Positions 44,139-53,885 of a stretch of 64,000 bases of DNA are shown one piece after another. Origin of the DNA: UMGS1696 sp964430105 (GTDB taxonomy: Bacteria > Bacillota > Clostridia > Oscillospirales > CAG-272). The notes below the pieces were generated by a model, which had not been told where the DNA came from, made no database searches, and was given only the letters and a program-made list of their open reading frames with translations. Within the stretch, counting starts at the first letter, position 1; every line of letters starts with the position of its first letter. A program made the translations under genes and the position numbers. The stretch spans positions 1 to 64,000 of the forward strand of contig CAYSEF010000001.1 in NCBI GenBank assembly GCA_964430105.1. Reading direction: 5' to 3'.

Positions 44139-45146
44139 ATGGATATAGTAATAGATGCAATGGGTGGAGATAACGCACCTTCTGAGATAATCAAGGGTGC
44201 AGCCCTCGCTTCACAGAAATATAAATCCAAACTGATACTCGTCGGAGATAAGACGAAGATCGAAAAACACCTCAAGGAAAACGAAGCAGATACTCGTATT
44301 ATCGATATCGTACATACGGATTCTGTTATCACAATGGAAGATGATCCACTTGTCGTTGTTCGTTCTAAAAAGGATTCATCAATGGCTAAGGGATTGAACC
44401 TTCTCAAAGACGGAGCAGATGCTTTTGTTTCCGCAGGAAATACAGGAGCATTGCACGCCGGTTCATCGTTGATGATACGAACAATTAAAGGGGTACAGCG
44501 TTCCGGTATTGCAACAATATTGCCGTTTGAAAGACCTATGCTCTTGATGGATTCAGGCGCAAACGTCAATGTTACTGCTGATTATCTTGTTCAGTGGGCA
44601 ATGATGGGCTCGATCTACATGAAGAACGTTCTTGGAGTTGATAATCCGGAAGTTGGACTTCTCAATAATGGTGCCGAAGAACATAAGGGTACACAAATTC
44701 AGATCGATGCGTATCAAAAGCTTAAAGAAAGTGAAGCTGTCAAGTTTATTGGAAATGTAGAAGGTAAGGAACTTCCTGTTGCTAAGTGCGATGTGCTTGT
44801 AACAGACGGCTTTACCGGTAATATTACACTTAAACTTGTTGAAGGCTTGTCAAGCTATTTCTTCGGACTGTTAAAGAATATGTATACTCAAAACTTTATG
44901 ACGAAGATGTCATTCCTCGTTATGAAGGATTCTCTGCGAGATATCAAGCATCAGTTTGATTCAGCTGAGTATGGCGGAGCACCGCTTTTGGGCTTGCAGA
45001 AACCGGTCATTAAAGCACATGGCAGTTCAGATGCGAGAGCAATCTGTAATGCCGTAAAACAGGCAGAAGCATTCGTAAAAACAGGCGTTATAAAAGATAT
45101 AACTGAAGTAATGCAAAATTATTCAAAGAAGAAAACGGAAGAATAA
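44139..45146 (+). CDS. plsX: Phosphate acyltransferase PlsX
   Basis: Makes acyl-phosphate from acyl-ACP for phospholipid synthesis, a peripheral membrane enzyme. 335 residues. Opens MDIVIDAMGGDNAP; FVSAGNTGALHAG near 106 and CDVLVTDGFTGNITLKLVEG near 216 are diagnostic. GGAGTAAGAA before the ATG overlaps the end of trmFO. The usual acpP gene between plsX and rnc is absent: only 7 bp separate plsX from rnc. Confidence 0.96.
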   Translation: MDIVIDAMGGDNAPSEIIKGAALASQKYKSKLILVGDKTKIEKHLKENEADTRIIDIVHTDSVITMEDDPLVVVRSKKDSSMAKGLNLLKDGADAFVSAGNTGALHAGSSLMIRTIKGVQRSGIATILPFERPMLLMDSGANVNVTADYLVQWAMMGSIYMKNVLGVDNPEVGLLNNGAEEHKGTQIQIDAYQKLKESEAVKFIGNVEGKELPVAKCDVLVTDGFTGNITLKLVEGLSSYFFGLLKNMYTQNFMTKMSFLVMKDSLRDIKHQFDSAEYGGAPLLGLQKPVIKAHGSSDARAICNAVKQAEAFVKTGVIKDITEVMQNYSKKKTEE

Positions 45147-45153
45147 TTGTAAT

Positions 45154-45876
45154 ATGGAAAATATTAATAGTCAAAAACCGATGTATCAGCTCGAGGAAAG
45201 AATCGGCTATACATTCAAAAACAAGGGAATATTGACAGAAGCACTTACACATTCGTCGTATTCAAACGAAATGAAGTCAAAGGGCGAAAAGGTAATGTTC
45301 AACGAGAGACTCGAATTTCTCGGTGACTCTGTGCTTTCTATCGTGGTAAGCTCATTTATCTTTGAAAAATATCGCAATAAACAAGAGGGCGACCTCACCA
45401 AGATACGCGCGGCTGTCGTATGTGAAAAAGCACTGTCAAAATACGCCGCCGAAATCGAATTGGGTGAGTATATGTTCCTCGGACATGGCGAGATAATGAA
45501 CAATGGCAGACATAGACCGTCGATAACTGCTGATGCGTTTGAAGCACTTCTTGCAGCCATTTATCTCGATACAAATGAAACCTTTGAAACTGTAGAAAAA
45601 TTCCTCCTCCCGTTCATTGAGAAAGAAATCGAATTTATCTCCGAAACAGGAGTGTTTATCGACTATAAAACCGCACTTCAGCAGATCGTTCAGCAGGCGA
45701 GTGGTGAGATTCTCGAGTATGTACTGGTTGGAGAAACAGGTCCCGATCATAATAAACAGTTTATGGTCGAAGCACATCTGAACAGTAATGTGATTGGTAA
45801 GGGTTGTGCAAAGACTAAGCGTGCAGCAGAACAACAGGCGGCTCATGAAGCGCTGATACTCTTTGGAGAGGGTTAA
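45154..45876 (+). CDS. rnc: Ribonuclease III
   Basis: Double-stranded RNA endonuclease that processes rRNA and mRNAs. 240 residues: catalytic domain (about 10-155) with the signature ERLEFLGDSVLS (51-62) and DAFEALLAAIYLD (with the distal catalytic acids), then a dsRNA-binding domain (about 165-238) ending CAKTKRAAEQQAAHEAL. No strong Shine-Dalgarno is visible, so it probably depends on translation of plsX. The stop is followed after 1 bp by the TTG of the radical SAM gene. Confidence 0.97.
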   Translation: MENINSQKPMYQLEERIGYTFKNKGILTEALTHSSYSNEMKSKGEKVMFNERLEFLGDSVLSIVVSSFIFEKYRNKQEGDLTKIRAAVVCEKALSKYAAEIELGEYMFLGHGEIMNNGRHRPSITADAFEALLAAIYLDTNETFETVEKFLLPFIEKEIEFISETGVFIDYKTALQQIVQQASGEILEYVLVGETGPDHNKQFMVEAHLNSNVIGKGCAKTKRAAEQQAAHEALILFGEG

Positions 45877-45877
45877 G

Positions 45878-46900
45878 TTGAAAACAGCTCACGTTAATAT
45901 ACCGGTGTTTATCCCGCACCTCGGATGTCCGAATATGTGTGTGTTCTGTAATCAGCGCGCAATTTCGGGCGTCTGTTCTTTTATTCCGGAACTGGCACAG
46001 AACACGATAGAAACTGTCCTTTCTACCGTTGAAGGTAGTGATAAAACTTGTGAAATAGCTTTTTTTGGCGGATCATTCACCGGAATCGATAGAGAATTGA
46101 TGATATCACTGCTTGAGCTTGCAGAATCGTATGTAAAATCCGGCAAAGTTTCCGGTATCAGAATGTCTACAAGACCCGACTATATCAATGACGAGATAAT
46201 AGAAATTTTGCATCGCTATACTATTTCAGCAGTTGAACTTGGAATTCAGTCATTTGATGATAAGGTTCTGACCTGCTCGAAACGTGGACATAAAGCGGAG
46301 CAATCGAGAATTGCTATGACTAAGCTGAAAAACGCAGGCTTTACTACTGTAGGACAGATGATGATAGGATTGCCCGGCGCTACTATCGAAACTGAAATAG
46401 AATGTGCGGAAAAAATAGTTGAACTTGGCGCATCTGCCACAAGAATATATCCAACAGTGGTTTTTCGCGATACAGAACTTTGCGATATGACACAGCGTGG
46501 TGAATATGTTCCGCTCACACTTGATGAAGCCGTTCGGAGAAGTGCAGCCGTACTCGATGTTTTCGAGCGAAATAATGTAACAACATTGCGTATCGGATTG
46601 TGCGAAAGTGAAAATCTTCATGGTGAAGAAACCTATTTTGCAGGCCCTAATCATCCTTCGCTTGGCGAAATGGTTTACAGCGAGCTTTACTATAATCGAA
46701 TAGTTGAAAAACTTGCCGAAATGCCCGATGTAAGTGGTAAAAATCTTATTGTCGAGGTATCAAACGGCGAGATATCAAAAGCAGTTGGGCAAAAAAAGCG
46801 TAATAAAGAAAGAATTCAGACAAATTTTCACATTCATAACATAAAATTCATTGAAAACAAAAGCCTTAAGCGGTATAATATAGTGTTATCATTTTTATAA
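45878..46900 (+). CDS. Radical SAM protein, ELP3-related, in the rnc-smc interval
   Basis: Radical S-adenosylmethionine protein of 340 residues with the cluster motif CPNMCVFC (C-x3-C-x2-C) near the N terminus, IAFFGGSFTGI near 60, MSTRPDYI near 93 and GQMMIGLPGAT near 160. Closest in layout to ELP3/YhcC-type proteins without the acetyltransferase domain. The start is a TTG at 45878 with GGAGAGG (45865-45871) inside the rnc end. Clostridia often carry such a gene between rnc and smc; the substrate is unknown. The last 40 residues hold a promoter for smc within their coding sequence. Confidence 0.9.
   Translation: MKTAHVNIPVFIPHLGCPNMCVFCNQRAISGVCSFIPELAQNTIETVLSTVEGSDKTCEIAFFGGSFTGIDRELMISLLELAESYVKSGKVSGIRMSTRPDYINDEIIEILHRYTISAVELGIQSFDDKVLTCSKRGHKAEQSRIAMTKLKNAGFTTVGQMMIGLPGATIETEIECAEKIVELGASATRIYPTVVFRDTELCDMTQRGEYVPLTLDEAVRRSAAVLDVFERNNVTTLRIGLCESENLHGEETYFAGPNHPSLGEMVYSELYYNRIVEKLAEMPDVSGKNLIVEVSNGEISKAVGQKKRNKERIQTNFHIHNIKFIENKSLKRYNIVLSFL
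46851..46879 (+). promoter_or_regulatory. Internal promoter for smc-ftsY
   Basis: TTGAAA (46851-46856), 17 bp, TATAAT (46874-46879), inside the 3' end of the radical SAM gene and 84 bp before smc. Confidence 0.7.
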
Positions 46901-46962
46901 TCGGAAATTTATGCAGTCTATAAAAAAACACATGGAGCAAACGGAAAGGAGAAATTGATGCT

Positions 46963-49900
46963 ATGTATTTGAAATCACTTGAGCTTCACGGCTTCAAATC
47001 CTTTCCTGACCGAAAAATATTAAAATTTAATCACGGTACTACGATAATTGTCGGTCCAAACGGAAGCGGTAAGTCCAATATTACAGATGCAATGCGGTGG
47101 GTACTTGGTGAACTTTCGTCAAAGAACATACGCGGAAGCAAAATGGAAGATGTTATTTTTGCAGGTGCGGATGATAGAAAACCAATGAGCTTTGCAGAGG
47201 TATCCGTTACTTTTGATGATAGTGAAGAACCGAGAGTGCTGAACTCGGAGTACGACGAAGTTACTGTAACAAGAAGATATTATCGAAGCGGTGACAGCGA
47301 ATATTTTATTAACCGAAAAAAATGTCGCCTTAAAGATATTTATGAACTTTTTATGAATACAGGTATCGGTCGTGAAGGCTACTCTATTATTGGACAGGGT
47401 AGAATTGCGGAGATAATTTCAAAAAAGAGCGAAGAACGACGTGGTGTATTCGAGGAAAGTGCCGGTATATCAAAATTCCGCTACAAAAAGACAGAATCAG
47501 AGAAAAAGCTTGCGCAGACTGAAGCCAATATGGAACGTGTCGCTGATATCGAACATGAATTGGCAAATCGCGTGGGACCTCTCGAAAAAGATGCCGAAAA
47601 AGCCAGAAAATACCTTGAACTCTATGGCGAAAAAAAGCGTACTGATGTTTCTCTTTGGTTGTATGATTCAGTTCGCCTGAAAACAGCTATAGAGAAGGCT
47701 GAAAACGATACAAAGCTTTCCAAACTCGAGCTTGAAATGGCAGAGGACTCTATTAAGGTAACATCAGCACAAATAGAACGCCTGTATGAGCAGTCACATA
47801 GCAATAAGGAAGCTTCACGCCGAAATTACGACGAAACTACCGCCGCAACAAAACAGATGAACGAAGCGGAATCAGAAAGCAGACTTCTTGTAAAAGAACG
47901 TATTCACGCTGAGAACGATCTCGGAACAGAGAAAAAACTTGCCGAAAATGCAGAAACTATTGCGAAACAGGAAACCGAACGTCTTGAAGCGGTCGAAAAG
48001 CGTCTGAAAGATATCACCGAAAGCTATGATAAAGAAAAAGTGGCATTCGATGAGTATTCTGCAAATATGCAGATTCTTGATACACGAATAAGTGAGAAAA
48101 ATAAAGAGCTTGATAGATTGCTTGCTGAAAAAGAATCTGCTGAAAGTATTCTCACCGATCGAAAGGTTCGTCTGAATGTCCTTGAAAATACAATATCCAC
48201 ACAGAAACAGCGTACAGAATCGATACAGTCTGAAATACAAAAATATAATCTGGAAATCGAAGACTTAAATAAAATAGCGTCTAACGCAGAAAAGCAGATT
48301 TCCGATTATCGTGCTGTTATCGATGAGATCGACAAAAAAATAGTCGAATCGGAACGCATGGTGGCTGAATATAATGAAGAATTTTCTACAGTTGAATTGC
48401 GTTCCCGTAAGAAGCAGGCTGAGCTTGATTCACTTGAGAGTCGTATTACAGCTCTCCGCAGAATGCAGGAACACTTTGACGGCTATAATAATAGTATCAA
48501 ATATGTAATGAACGAGGCAAAGACAGGACGCTTGACAGGAATTCGCGGTCCTTTGTCATATTTGATAAAAGTAGAGAATAAGTATATTGTCGCAATAGAA
48601 ACATCTCTTGGCGGAGCACTTCAAAATATTGTAACAGACGATGAACAGGCTGCAAAACGATCCATAGAATCGTTGAAGCGCAGTAATGCAGGCAGAGCTA
48701 CATTTTATCCTCTTACAACGATACGTGCCCAGGAAAGAGGACGTGATTATGACGGACTTGAAAAGAGTACAGGCTTTGTTGGATGGGCAGATGAGCTTGT
48801 TTCCTGCGATTACGAATACAGAACGATTATAAAATCGCTTCTCGGAAGAGTCGTTGTGTATGATACCCTTGACCATGCAACAGATGCGGCACGTTCTAAG
48901 GGATGGCGCATAAGAGCTGTAACACTTGACGGTCAGCAGATTAACTCAGGCGGTTCATTCACCGGTGGTCAGCAAAAACGTGATAGTGGTATGCTTTCGC
49001 GTTCATTGCAGATTGAAAATATGCGTGCCGAACGTGATAAGACTGCTACAGAGCTTGAAGAAATACGTGCAGAATCTAAAAAAATTCGTGATAAGATAGC
49101 TACGGTTTCGTCCGCTTCAAGAAGTGAAGGCGAGAGAAGAAGTCTTATCGAGGCACTTATAAATGCTGAAAATAAAAATTATAGTGATGCCGATGGAAGA
49201 CGACGTGCGCTTAAAGAGCTTGTAGAAAATATGCTTACTGACAGTAAATCACTCGACGAAAGTAATAGAAATTCGAGTGAAGATCTTACAAGAATGAAAG
49301 CAAGCATTGATGAGCAAGCAAAAAAAATATCCGAGATAACGAAAAAGCGTGAAGAAATTGCCATAGTAAGAGGCGAAGATGAACTGAAAGCTGCCGAACT
49401 GGCTGAAAAATCAAATGACATTCGTATCCGCTTGGCAGAGCTTACAAGGGATAAGGAAGCGGCTGAAATAACTCGACATGACACAAACGAGCGTCGTAAT
49501 ACATATCTCGCCGAGCAACTGAGTCATCAGCGTACTATCGATGAGCTGGCTGAAAAAATCAGCGTATTGACAGAATCAGCAGACGTAAAAACAAAGGAAG
49601 CTGAAGAATTACGCTCAAAGATACAGTCGCTGACAAGTAATCAAAAAATGCTTGAAGAGGCAGGCGACGAAATCGATATACAGATAACAACCTTGCGTCA
49701 AACAGAGAAAGAACAGACCTCTAAGAAGGATATCCTGTTTGTTGCTCATTCAAAAAATGAGACAAAGCTACAGAATCTGCAAAACGATGATCAGAAGCTC
49801 ACAGCACGAATGTGGGAGGACTACGAGCTTACATATGCAACCGCAGTAAGATTTGCCGAGGAAAACGGATGCCGTAATATAGAAGATGGCGAGAGAACAT

Positions 49901-50562
49901 CTTTTGTGGCAAAGCAAGCGGAACTCAAAAATAAGATACGTGCACTTGGCCATGTAAATGTTGAGGCTATCGAAGAATATAATGAGGTCAAAACAAGATA
50001 CGAGTACATAACAACACAGCTTGGTGACCTTAGAGCCTCACGAGAGGATCTGCTTGGAATTCTTGCCGGTATTGAGGAAGATATGAATAAAATGTTCCTT
50101 GATGCATTCGGAAAGATCAATACATATTTTGGTGAAGTGTTCCGAGAACTGTTCGGAGGTGGTCATGCTGAGGTAATTCTCACTGATCCTGATAACGCAC
50201 TCGAATCAGGAATTGAGATAAACGCTGCTCCTCCCGGAAAAACGATCAAAAATTTGAACCTTCTCTCCGGCGGTGAACAGTCTATTATTGCAATAGCATT
50301 GCTTTTTGCACTTATTCGTGTAAATCCGTCACCTTTCTGTATTTTTGACGAAATAGAAGCTGCACTTGATGAAGTAAATGTCACACGTGTAGCGAGATAT
50401 ATCAGAAAATATTCTAAAGAAATGCAGATCATTATGATCACACATAGACAGGGAACTATGGAAATAGCAGATACACTCTATGGCGTTACAATGCAGCAGA
50501 GTGGCGTTTCTAAGGTGTTCACCTATGGCGTTGGTGATGATAAAGAGGCACTTCTTAAATAA
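46963..50562 (+). CDS. smc: Chromosome segregation protein SMC
   Basis: ATPase of the SMC-ScpAB condensin complex that organises and segregates the chromosome. 1199 residues, normal length. N-terminal ATPase half with Walker A GPNGSGKSN (31-39), long coiled coil (about 165-500), hinge (about 515-640, GRLTGIRGPLSYLIKVENKY and GGSFTGGQQ), return coiled coil (about 670-1000), and C-terminal half with signature LNLLSGGEQSIIAIAL and Walker B FCIFDEIEAALDE. AAAGGAGAAATTGATGCT precedes the ATG. Followed by ftsY after 29 bp. Confidence 0.98.
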   Translation: MYLKSLELHGFKSFPDRKILKFNHGTTIIVGPNGSGKSNITDAMRWVLGELSSKNIRGSKMEDVIFAGADDRKPMSFAEVSVTFDDSEEPRVLNSEYDEVTVTRRYYRSGDSEYFINRKKCRLKDIYELFMNTGIGREGYSIIGQGRIAEIISKKSEERRGVFEESAGISKFRYKKTESEKKLAQTEANMERVADIEHELANRVGPLEKDAEKARKYLELYGEKKRTDVSLWLYDSVRLKTAIEKAENDTKLSKLELEMAEDSIKVTSAQIERLYEQSHSNKEASRRNYDETTAATKQMNEAESESRLLVKERIHAENDLGTEKKLAENAETIAKQETERLEAVEKRLKDITESYDKEKVAFDEYSANMQILDTRISEKNKELDRLLAEKESAESILTDRKVRLNVLENTISTQKQRTESIQSEIQKYNLEIEDLNKIASNAEKQISDYRAVIDEIDKKIVESERMVAEYNEEFSTVELRSRKKQAELDSLESRITALRRMQEHFDGYNNSIKYVMNEAKTGRLTGIRGPLSYLIKVENKYIVAIETSLGGALQNIVTDDEQAAKRSIESLKRSNAGRATFYPLTTIRAQERGRDYDGLEKSTGFVGWADELVSCDYEYRTIIKSLLGRVVVYDTLDHATDAARSKGWRIRAVTLDGQQINSGGSFTGGQQKRDSGMLSRSLQIENMRAERDKTATELEEIRAESKKIRDKIATVSSASRSEGERRSLIEALINAENKNYSDADGRRRALKELVENMLTDSKSLDESNRNSSEDLTRMKASIDEQAKKISEITKKREEIAIVRGEDELKAAELAEKSNDIRIRLAELTRDKEAAEITRHDTNERRNTYLAEQLSHQRTIDELAEKISVLTESADVKTKEAEELRSKIQSLTSNQKMLEEAGDEIDIQITTLRQTEKEQTSKKDILFVAHSKNETKLQNLQNDDQKLTARMWEDYELTYATAVRFAEENGCRNIEDGERTSFVAKQAELKNKIRALGHVNVEAIEEYNEVKTRYEYITTQLGDLRASREDLLGILAGIEEDMNKMFLDAFGKINTYFGEVFRELFGGGHAEVILTDPDNALESGIEINAAPPGKTIKNLNLLSGGEQSIIAIALLFALIRVNPSPFCIFDEIEAALDEVNVTRVARYIRKYSKEMQIIMITHRQGTMEIADTLYGVTMQQSGVSKVFTYGVGDDKEALLK

Positions 50563-50591
50563 AAAGACATAAAATTATTTGAGGTAATATA

Positions 50592-51554
50592 ATGGGATTT
50601 TTAGATAAACTTAAAGCCGGATTGGCTAAGACAAAGGATGCAGTTTTCGGTCAGGTAAACGAAGTTGTAAAAAATTTCCGTAAGGTCGATGAAGAACTTC
50701 TCGAAGAACTTGAGGAGATAATGATTATGGCTGATATGGGCATGACAACTACCGAAAAAATCATAGAAGAACTGCGTGATAGAATCAAAACTAAAAATAT
50801 CAAAAACGCTGATGACGTAAAGACTGCACTTGGAGAGATACTGGTAAATCAGGTTGGAGAGGGTGAAGAGCTCAATCTTTCCACTACACCGTCTGTTATT
50901 CTTGTAATAGGCGTAAATGGCGTTGGTAAAACTACATCTATCGGAAAAATAGCTTATAACCTCAAAAATCAGGGTAAGAAGGTTGTGGTAGCGGCAGCAG
51001 ATACATTCCGTGCAGCAGCTATTGAACAGCTTGCAATATGGTGTGATAGAGCAGGTGTAGAGCTTGTAAGACAAAATGAAGGTTCTGATCCGGCTTCAGT
51101 AGTGTTTGATGCAATCGCTGCCGCAAATAAGCGTAAAGCAGATGTTCTTATCATAGATACAGCAGGTAGACTCCATAATAAGAGTAACCTTATGGACGAG
51201 CTGGCAAAGATAAATAGAATCATAGGTCGTGAACTTCCTAATGCAGCACGAGAAACATTGCTTGTCCTCGACTCTACTACAGGTCAGAATGCTGTAATGC
51301 AGGCGAAAAAATTCAAGGAAGCTGCCGATATCACCGGTCTTATCCTCACTAAGCTTGACGGTACTGCAAAGGGTGGTGCAGTTTTCTCAATTAAAGAAGA
51401 AATCGATCTCCCTGTAAAATTCATCGGAGTAGGCGAACAGATTGACGATATGCAGCCGTTTGATTCTAAAATGTTCGTAGAGGCACTCATGGTTGAAGAC
51501 GAAAAAGATGAAAATAATACCGACAGTAACGATGATTCGGAGGTTGAAGAATGA
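50592..51554 (+). CDS. ftsY: Signal recognition particle receptor FtsY
   Basis: SRP receptor GTPase that docks ribosome-nascent chains at the membrane. 320 residues with a short N-terminal segment and no long acidic A domain, as in many Firmicutes. N domain about 1-95; G domain with GVNGVGKTT (107-115), AADTFRAAA, DTAGRLHNK and LTKLDGTAKGG. A short acidic tail (DEKDENNTDSNDDSEVEE) closes it. GAGGTAATATA precedes the ATG. The ATG of the next gene overlaps its stop (ATGA). Confidence 0.97.
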   Translation: MGFLDKLKAGLAKTKDAVFGQVNEVVKNFRKVDEELLEELEEIMIMADMGMTTTEKIIEELRDRIKTKNIKNADDVKTALGEILVNQVGEGEELNLSTTPSVILVIGVNGVGKTTSIGKIAYNLKNQGKKVVVAAADTFRAAAIEQLAIWCDRAGVELVRQNEGSDPASVVFDAIAAANKRKADVLIIDTAGRLHNKSNLMDELAKINRIIGRELPNAARETLLVLDSTTGQNAVMQAKKFKEAADITGLILTKLDGTAKGGAVFSIKEEIDLPVKFIGVGEQIDDMQPFDSKMFVEALMVEDEKDENNTDSNDDSEVEE

Positions 51555-52231
51555 TAAATATCGTTCTTGCATCGAATAATAAGAAAAAAATAGCAGAACT
51601 TGAAACTTTATTCGCTACTGTAACGTCTAATAACGTAAAGCTTCTCTCTCTCAGAGATATCGACTTTACCGACGAAATCGTAGAAGACGGAGAATCCTTT
51701 GAAGAAAATTCTATCATTAAGGCAAATACTCCTGCAAAGCTTGGTTATATCGGTATTGCTGACGATTCAGGACTTGCAGTAGATTATTTGAATGGTGCGC
51801 CCGGAATATTTTCAGCAAGATATTCAGGTGATGGAGCAACTGATGAGTCAAACAGAGAAAAGCTTCTTTGCGAACTTGCCGGAGTACCTGCCGAAAAGCG
51901 TACTGCAAAATTCGTATGTACAGCTTCTGTAGTATTTCCGGAAAATTCACCGTATATCGTACCCGAAGAATGGCGTGTTTCAAAAGAGCTTGCCGAAAAA
52001 CGTGGATTGAACCCTGAAAAAGTTATGGTCGTGCGCGGTGAATGTCATGGATTTATATTGACGGAAGAACACGGAAATGGTGGCTTTGGCTACGATCCAC
52101 TGTTTTATTATCCGGATTTTGGTAAGACATTTGCAGAAAGCACAGCAGAACAGAAAAATTCAGTATCACACAGAGGCATAGCAATGCGTGAATTTACTGA
52201 ACGACTTAGCGTAATACTAAGCCAAAAATAA
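51551..52231 (+). CDS. XTP/dITP diphosphatase (RdgB/HAM1 family)
   Basis: Removes non-canonical purine nucleoside triphosphates such as dITP and XTP. 226 residues with SNNKKKIAEL near 9, DDSGLAVDYLNGAPGIFSARY near 73-93, the FGYDPLF block near 176 and SHRGIAMREF near 208. About 25 extra residues (PYIVPEEWRVSKELAEKRG and following, near 137-160) sit between two strands that are normally joined by a short loop. Coupled to ftsY by a 4-bp overlap. Confidence 0.93.
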   Translation: MINIVLASNNKKKIAELETLFATVTSNNVKLLSLRDIDFTDEIVEDGESFEENSIIKANTPAKLGYIGIADDSGLAVDYLNGAPGIFSARYSGDGATDESNREKLLCELAGVPAEKRTAKFVCTASVVFPENSPYIVPEEWRVSKELAEKRGLNPEKVMVVRGECHGFILTEEHGNGGFGYDPLFYYPDFGKTFAESTAEQKNSVSHRGIAMREFTERLSVILSQK

Positions 52232-52282
52232 TTAGACATTTATCATTTGAAATCATAACATACAGAAAAATGGAGTTAAATT

Positions 52283-52582
52283 ATGTTGACAAGTAAACAA
52301 AGAGCAATACTTAAATCCGAAGCTTCAAAAATGGATGCAATTTTTCAGATAGGAAAGGGCGATGTTGGTGATGCAGCGGTAAAATCTATCGGAGATGCAC
52401 TTGAAGCGAGAGAACTTGTAAAGATCAGCGTTCTTCAGAATTCAGATGCTGATGCAAGAGCTGCGGCAGAAGAAATCGCAAGCCGTACCGGTTCAGAGGT
52501 TGTAGCTGTAATCGGACGTAAAATTATACTCTTTAAGGTGTCGGAAAAACCTGAAAAGAGAAAGATATCCGAACTTATCTGA
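52283..52582 (+). CDS. yhbY: YhbY-type CRM-domain RNA-binding protein
   Basis: Small RNA-binding protein associated with pre-50S ribosomes, 99 residues, a single CRM domain. LTSKQRAILKSEASKMDAIF opens it, and QIGKGDVGD and the GxxG-like turn RTGSEVVAVIGRKIILFK follow. ATGGAGTTAAATT before the ATG. Begins the yhbY-nadD-yqeK-LCP-rsfS-leuS series; obg, often its upstream neighbour, is not here. Confidence 0.95.
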   Translation: MLTSKQRAILKSEASKMDAIFQIGKGDVGDAAVKSIGDALEARELVKISVLQNSDADARAAAEEIASRTGSEVVAVIGRKIILFKVSEKPEKRKISELI

Positions 52583-52583
52583 C

Positions 52584-53204
52584 ATGGACGATAATATTAA
52601 AAAAAACGAAAAAATCGTGCTGTTTGGCGGAACCTTTGCCCCACCGCATCTTGGTCATGTTCATGCAGTTGAAACTGTATTGAATGAACTTGATTTTGAT
52701 AGACTTATAATCATGCCAACAGCCATTCCACCGCATAAAATAAAGGCCGGAGGAGACACACCAAAGGTTCGCCTTGAAATGTGTAAATCGGCATTTGGAA
52801 ACTTACCCAAGACTGAGATTTCGTCTTATGAAATCGAAAAGGGTGGAGTGAGTTATACTGTAAATACTCTCGAATATCTTCGCACAAATGATAATCATAT
52901 ATATCTCCTCTGCGGAAGCGATATGTTTTTGACACTTGATACATGGTTTCAAGCAGAACGCATATTTAAGCTGGCATCAATCGTGTGTGTTCCGAGATAT
53001 GACGAAAGCTTCGATAAATTGATGGAAAAAAAGAAATCGTATGAGAAGCTTTTCTCAGCGGATATTGAAATCATCGGAGCAGATCCATTCGTTGCATCAT
53101 CTACAGAGATACGAGAGAGAATAGAAAGTCGTGCAGACCTCACAGGACTTCTGCCTGATGGAGTTATAGAAATCATAAACCGCGAAAAATTATACATGAA
53201 GTGA
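52584..53204 (+). CDS. nadD: Nicotinate-nucleotide adenylyltransferase
   Basis: Converts nicotinate mononucleotide to deamido-NAD in NAD synthesis. 206 residues. The nucleotidyltransferase motif GGTFAPPHLGH (15-25) and the C-terminal SSTEIRERI near 172 are diagnostic. The ATG starts one base after the yhbY stop, so translation is coupled. Confidence 0.96.
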   Translation: MDDNIKKNEKIVLFGGTFAPPHLGHVHAVETVLNELDFDRLIIMPTAIPPHKIKAGGDTPKVRLEMCKSAFGNLPKTEISSYEIEKGGVSYTVNTLEYLRTNDNHIYLLCGSDMFLTLDTWFQAERIFKLASIVCVPRYDESFDKLMEKKKSYEKLFSADIEIIGADPFVASSTEIRERIESRADLTGLLPDGVIEIINREKLYMK

Positions 53205-53208
53205 GTGA

Positions 53209-53865
53209 ATGAGAATGTCAGAAATTAAAAAAATCGAACTCACAGAAAAGGATATCAAAAAACTTGCAGAAAAAGTTCAGCCGTATTATACCTCAAAGCG
53301 ATATGAACATACCTTAGCAGTTGCAAAAGAAGCAAGAAAATTGGGAGAAATATATCTTCCGAATGAAATATGCCGTTTGGAAGCTTCCGCATTACTGCAT
53401 GACATTACTAAAAAAGCAGACTTAAAAAAACAGTTGCAATATTGTCTGGAATTTGGTATAATGGTAAATATCGACGATAAGCTCTCGCCATCCACATTTC
53501 ATGCGAAAACAGCGGCAGTTTTGGCTGAGAGAGATTTTCGCGATTATATCGACAGCGAGATCATCAACGGAATCCGTTGGCATACGACGGGCAGAGATGG
53601 AATGACAGTGTTTGAATCTATCATTTTTCTTGCCGATTATATCGAAGAAACGCGCGATTTTGATGATTGTGTTAAAGTCCGCAGGTATTTTTATGATAGA
53701 ATTTCAAGTGGAGAAGAACCGAAATCAGTGCTTGACTCTACAATGATCTATGCTTTTGATCTTACGATTGAGCTTCTTCTGAAGGACGGCGCGATAATTG
53801 ATAAAGACACTATATGTGCAAGAAATTATTTTATCGCGAAAAAACATAGCAAAACACAACAGTAA
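53209..53865 (+). CDS. yqeK: HD-domain hydrolase YqeK
   Basis: Metal-dependent HD hydrolase of the YqeK family, shown in Gram-positives to cleave diadenosine tetraphosphate symmetrically. 218 residues with H34 in RYEHT, the HD pair H64-D65 in ALLHDITKKAD, RWHTTGRDGM near 123 and FLADYIEE near 143. Four bases after nadD; a second ATG at 53215 is an alternative start. Conserved position next to nadD. Confidence 0.94.
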   Translation: MRMSEIKKIELTEKDIKKLAEKVQPYYTSKRYEHTLAVAKEARKLGEIYLPNEICRLEASALLHDITKKADLKKQLQYCLEFGIMVNIDDKLSPSTFHAKTAAVLAERDFRDYIDSEIINGIRWHTTGRDGMTVFESIIFLADYIEETRDFDDCVKVRRYFYDRISSGEEPKSVLDSTMIYAFDLTIELLLKDGAIIDKDTICARNYFIAKKHSKTQQ

Positions 53866-53885
53866 CCAAGAAAGGTTATATAAAA

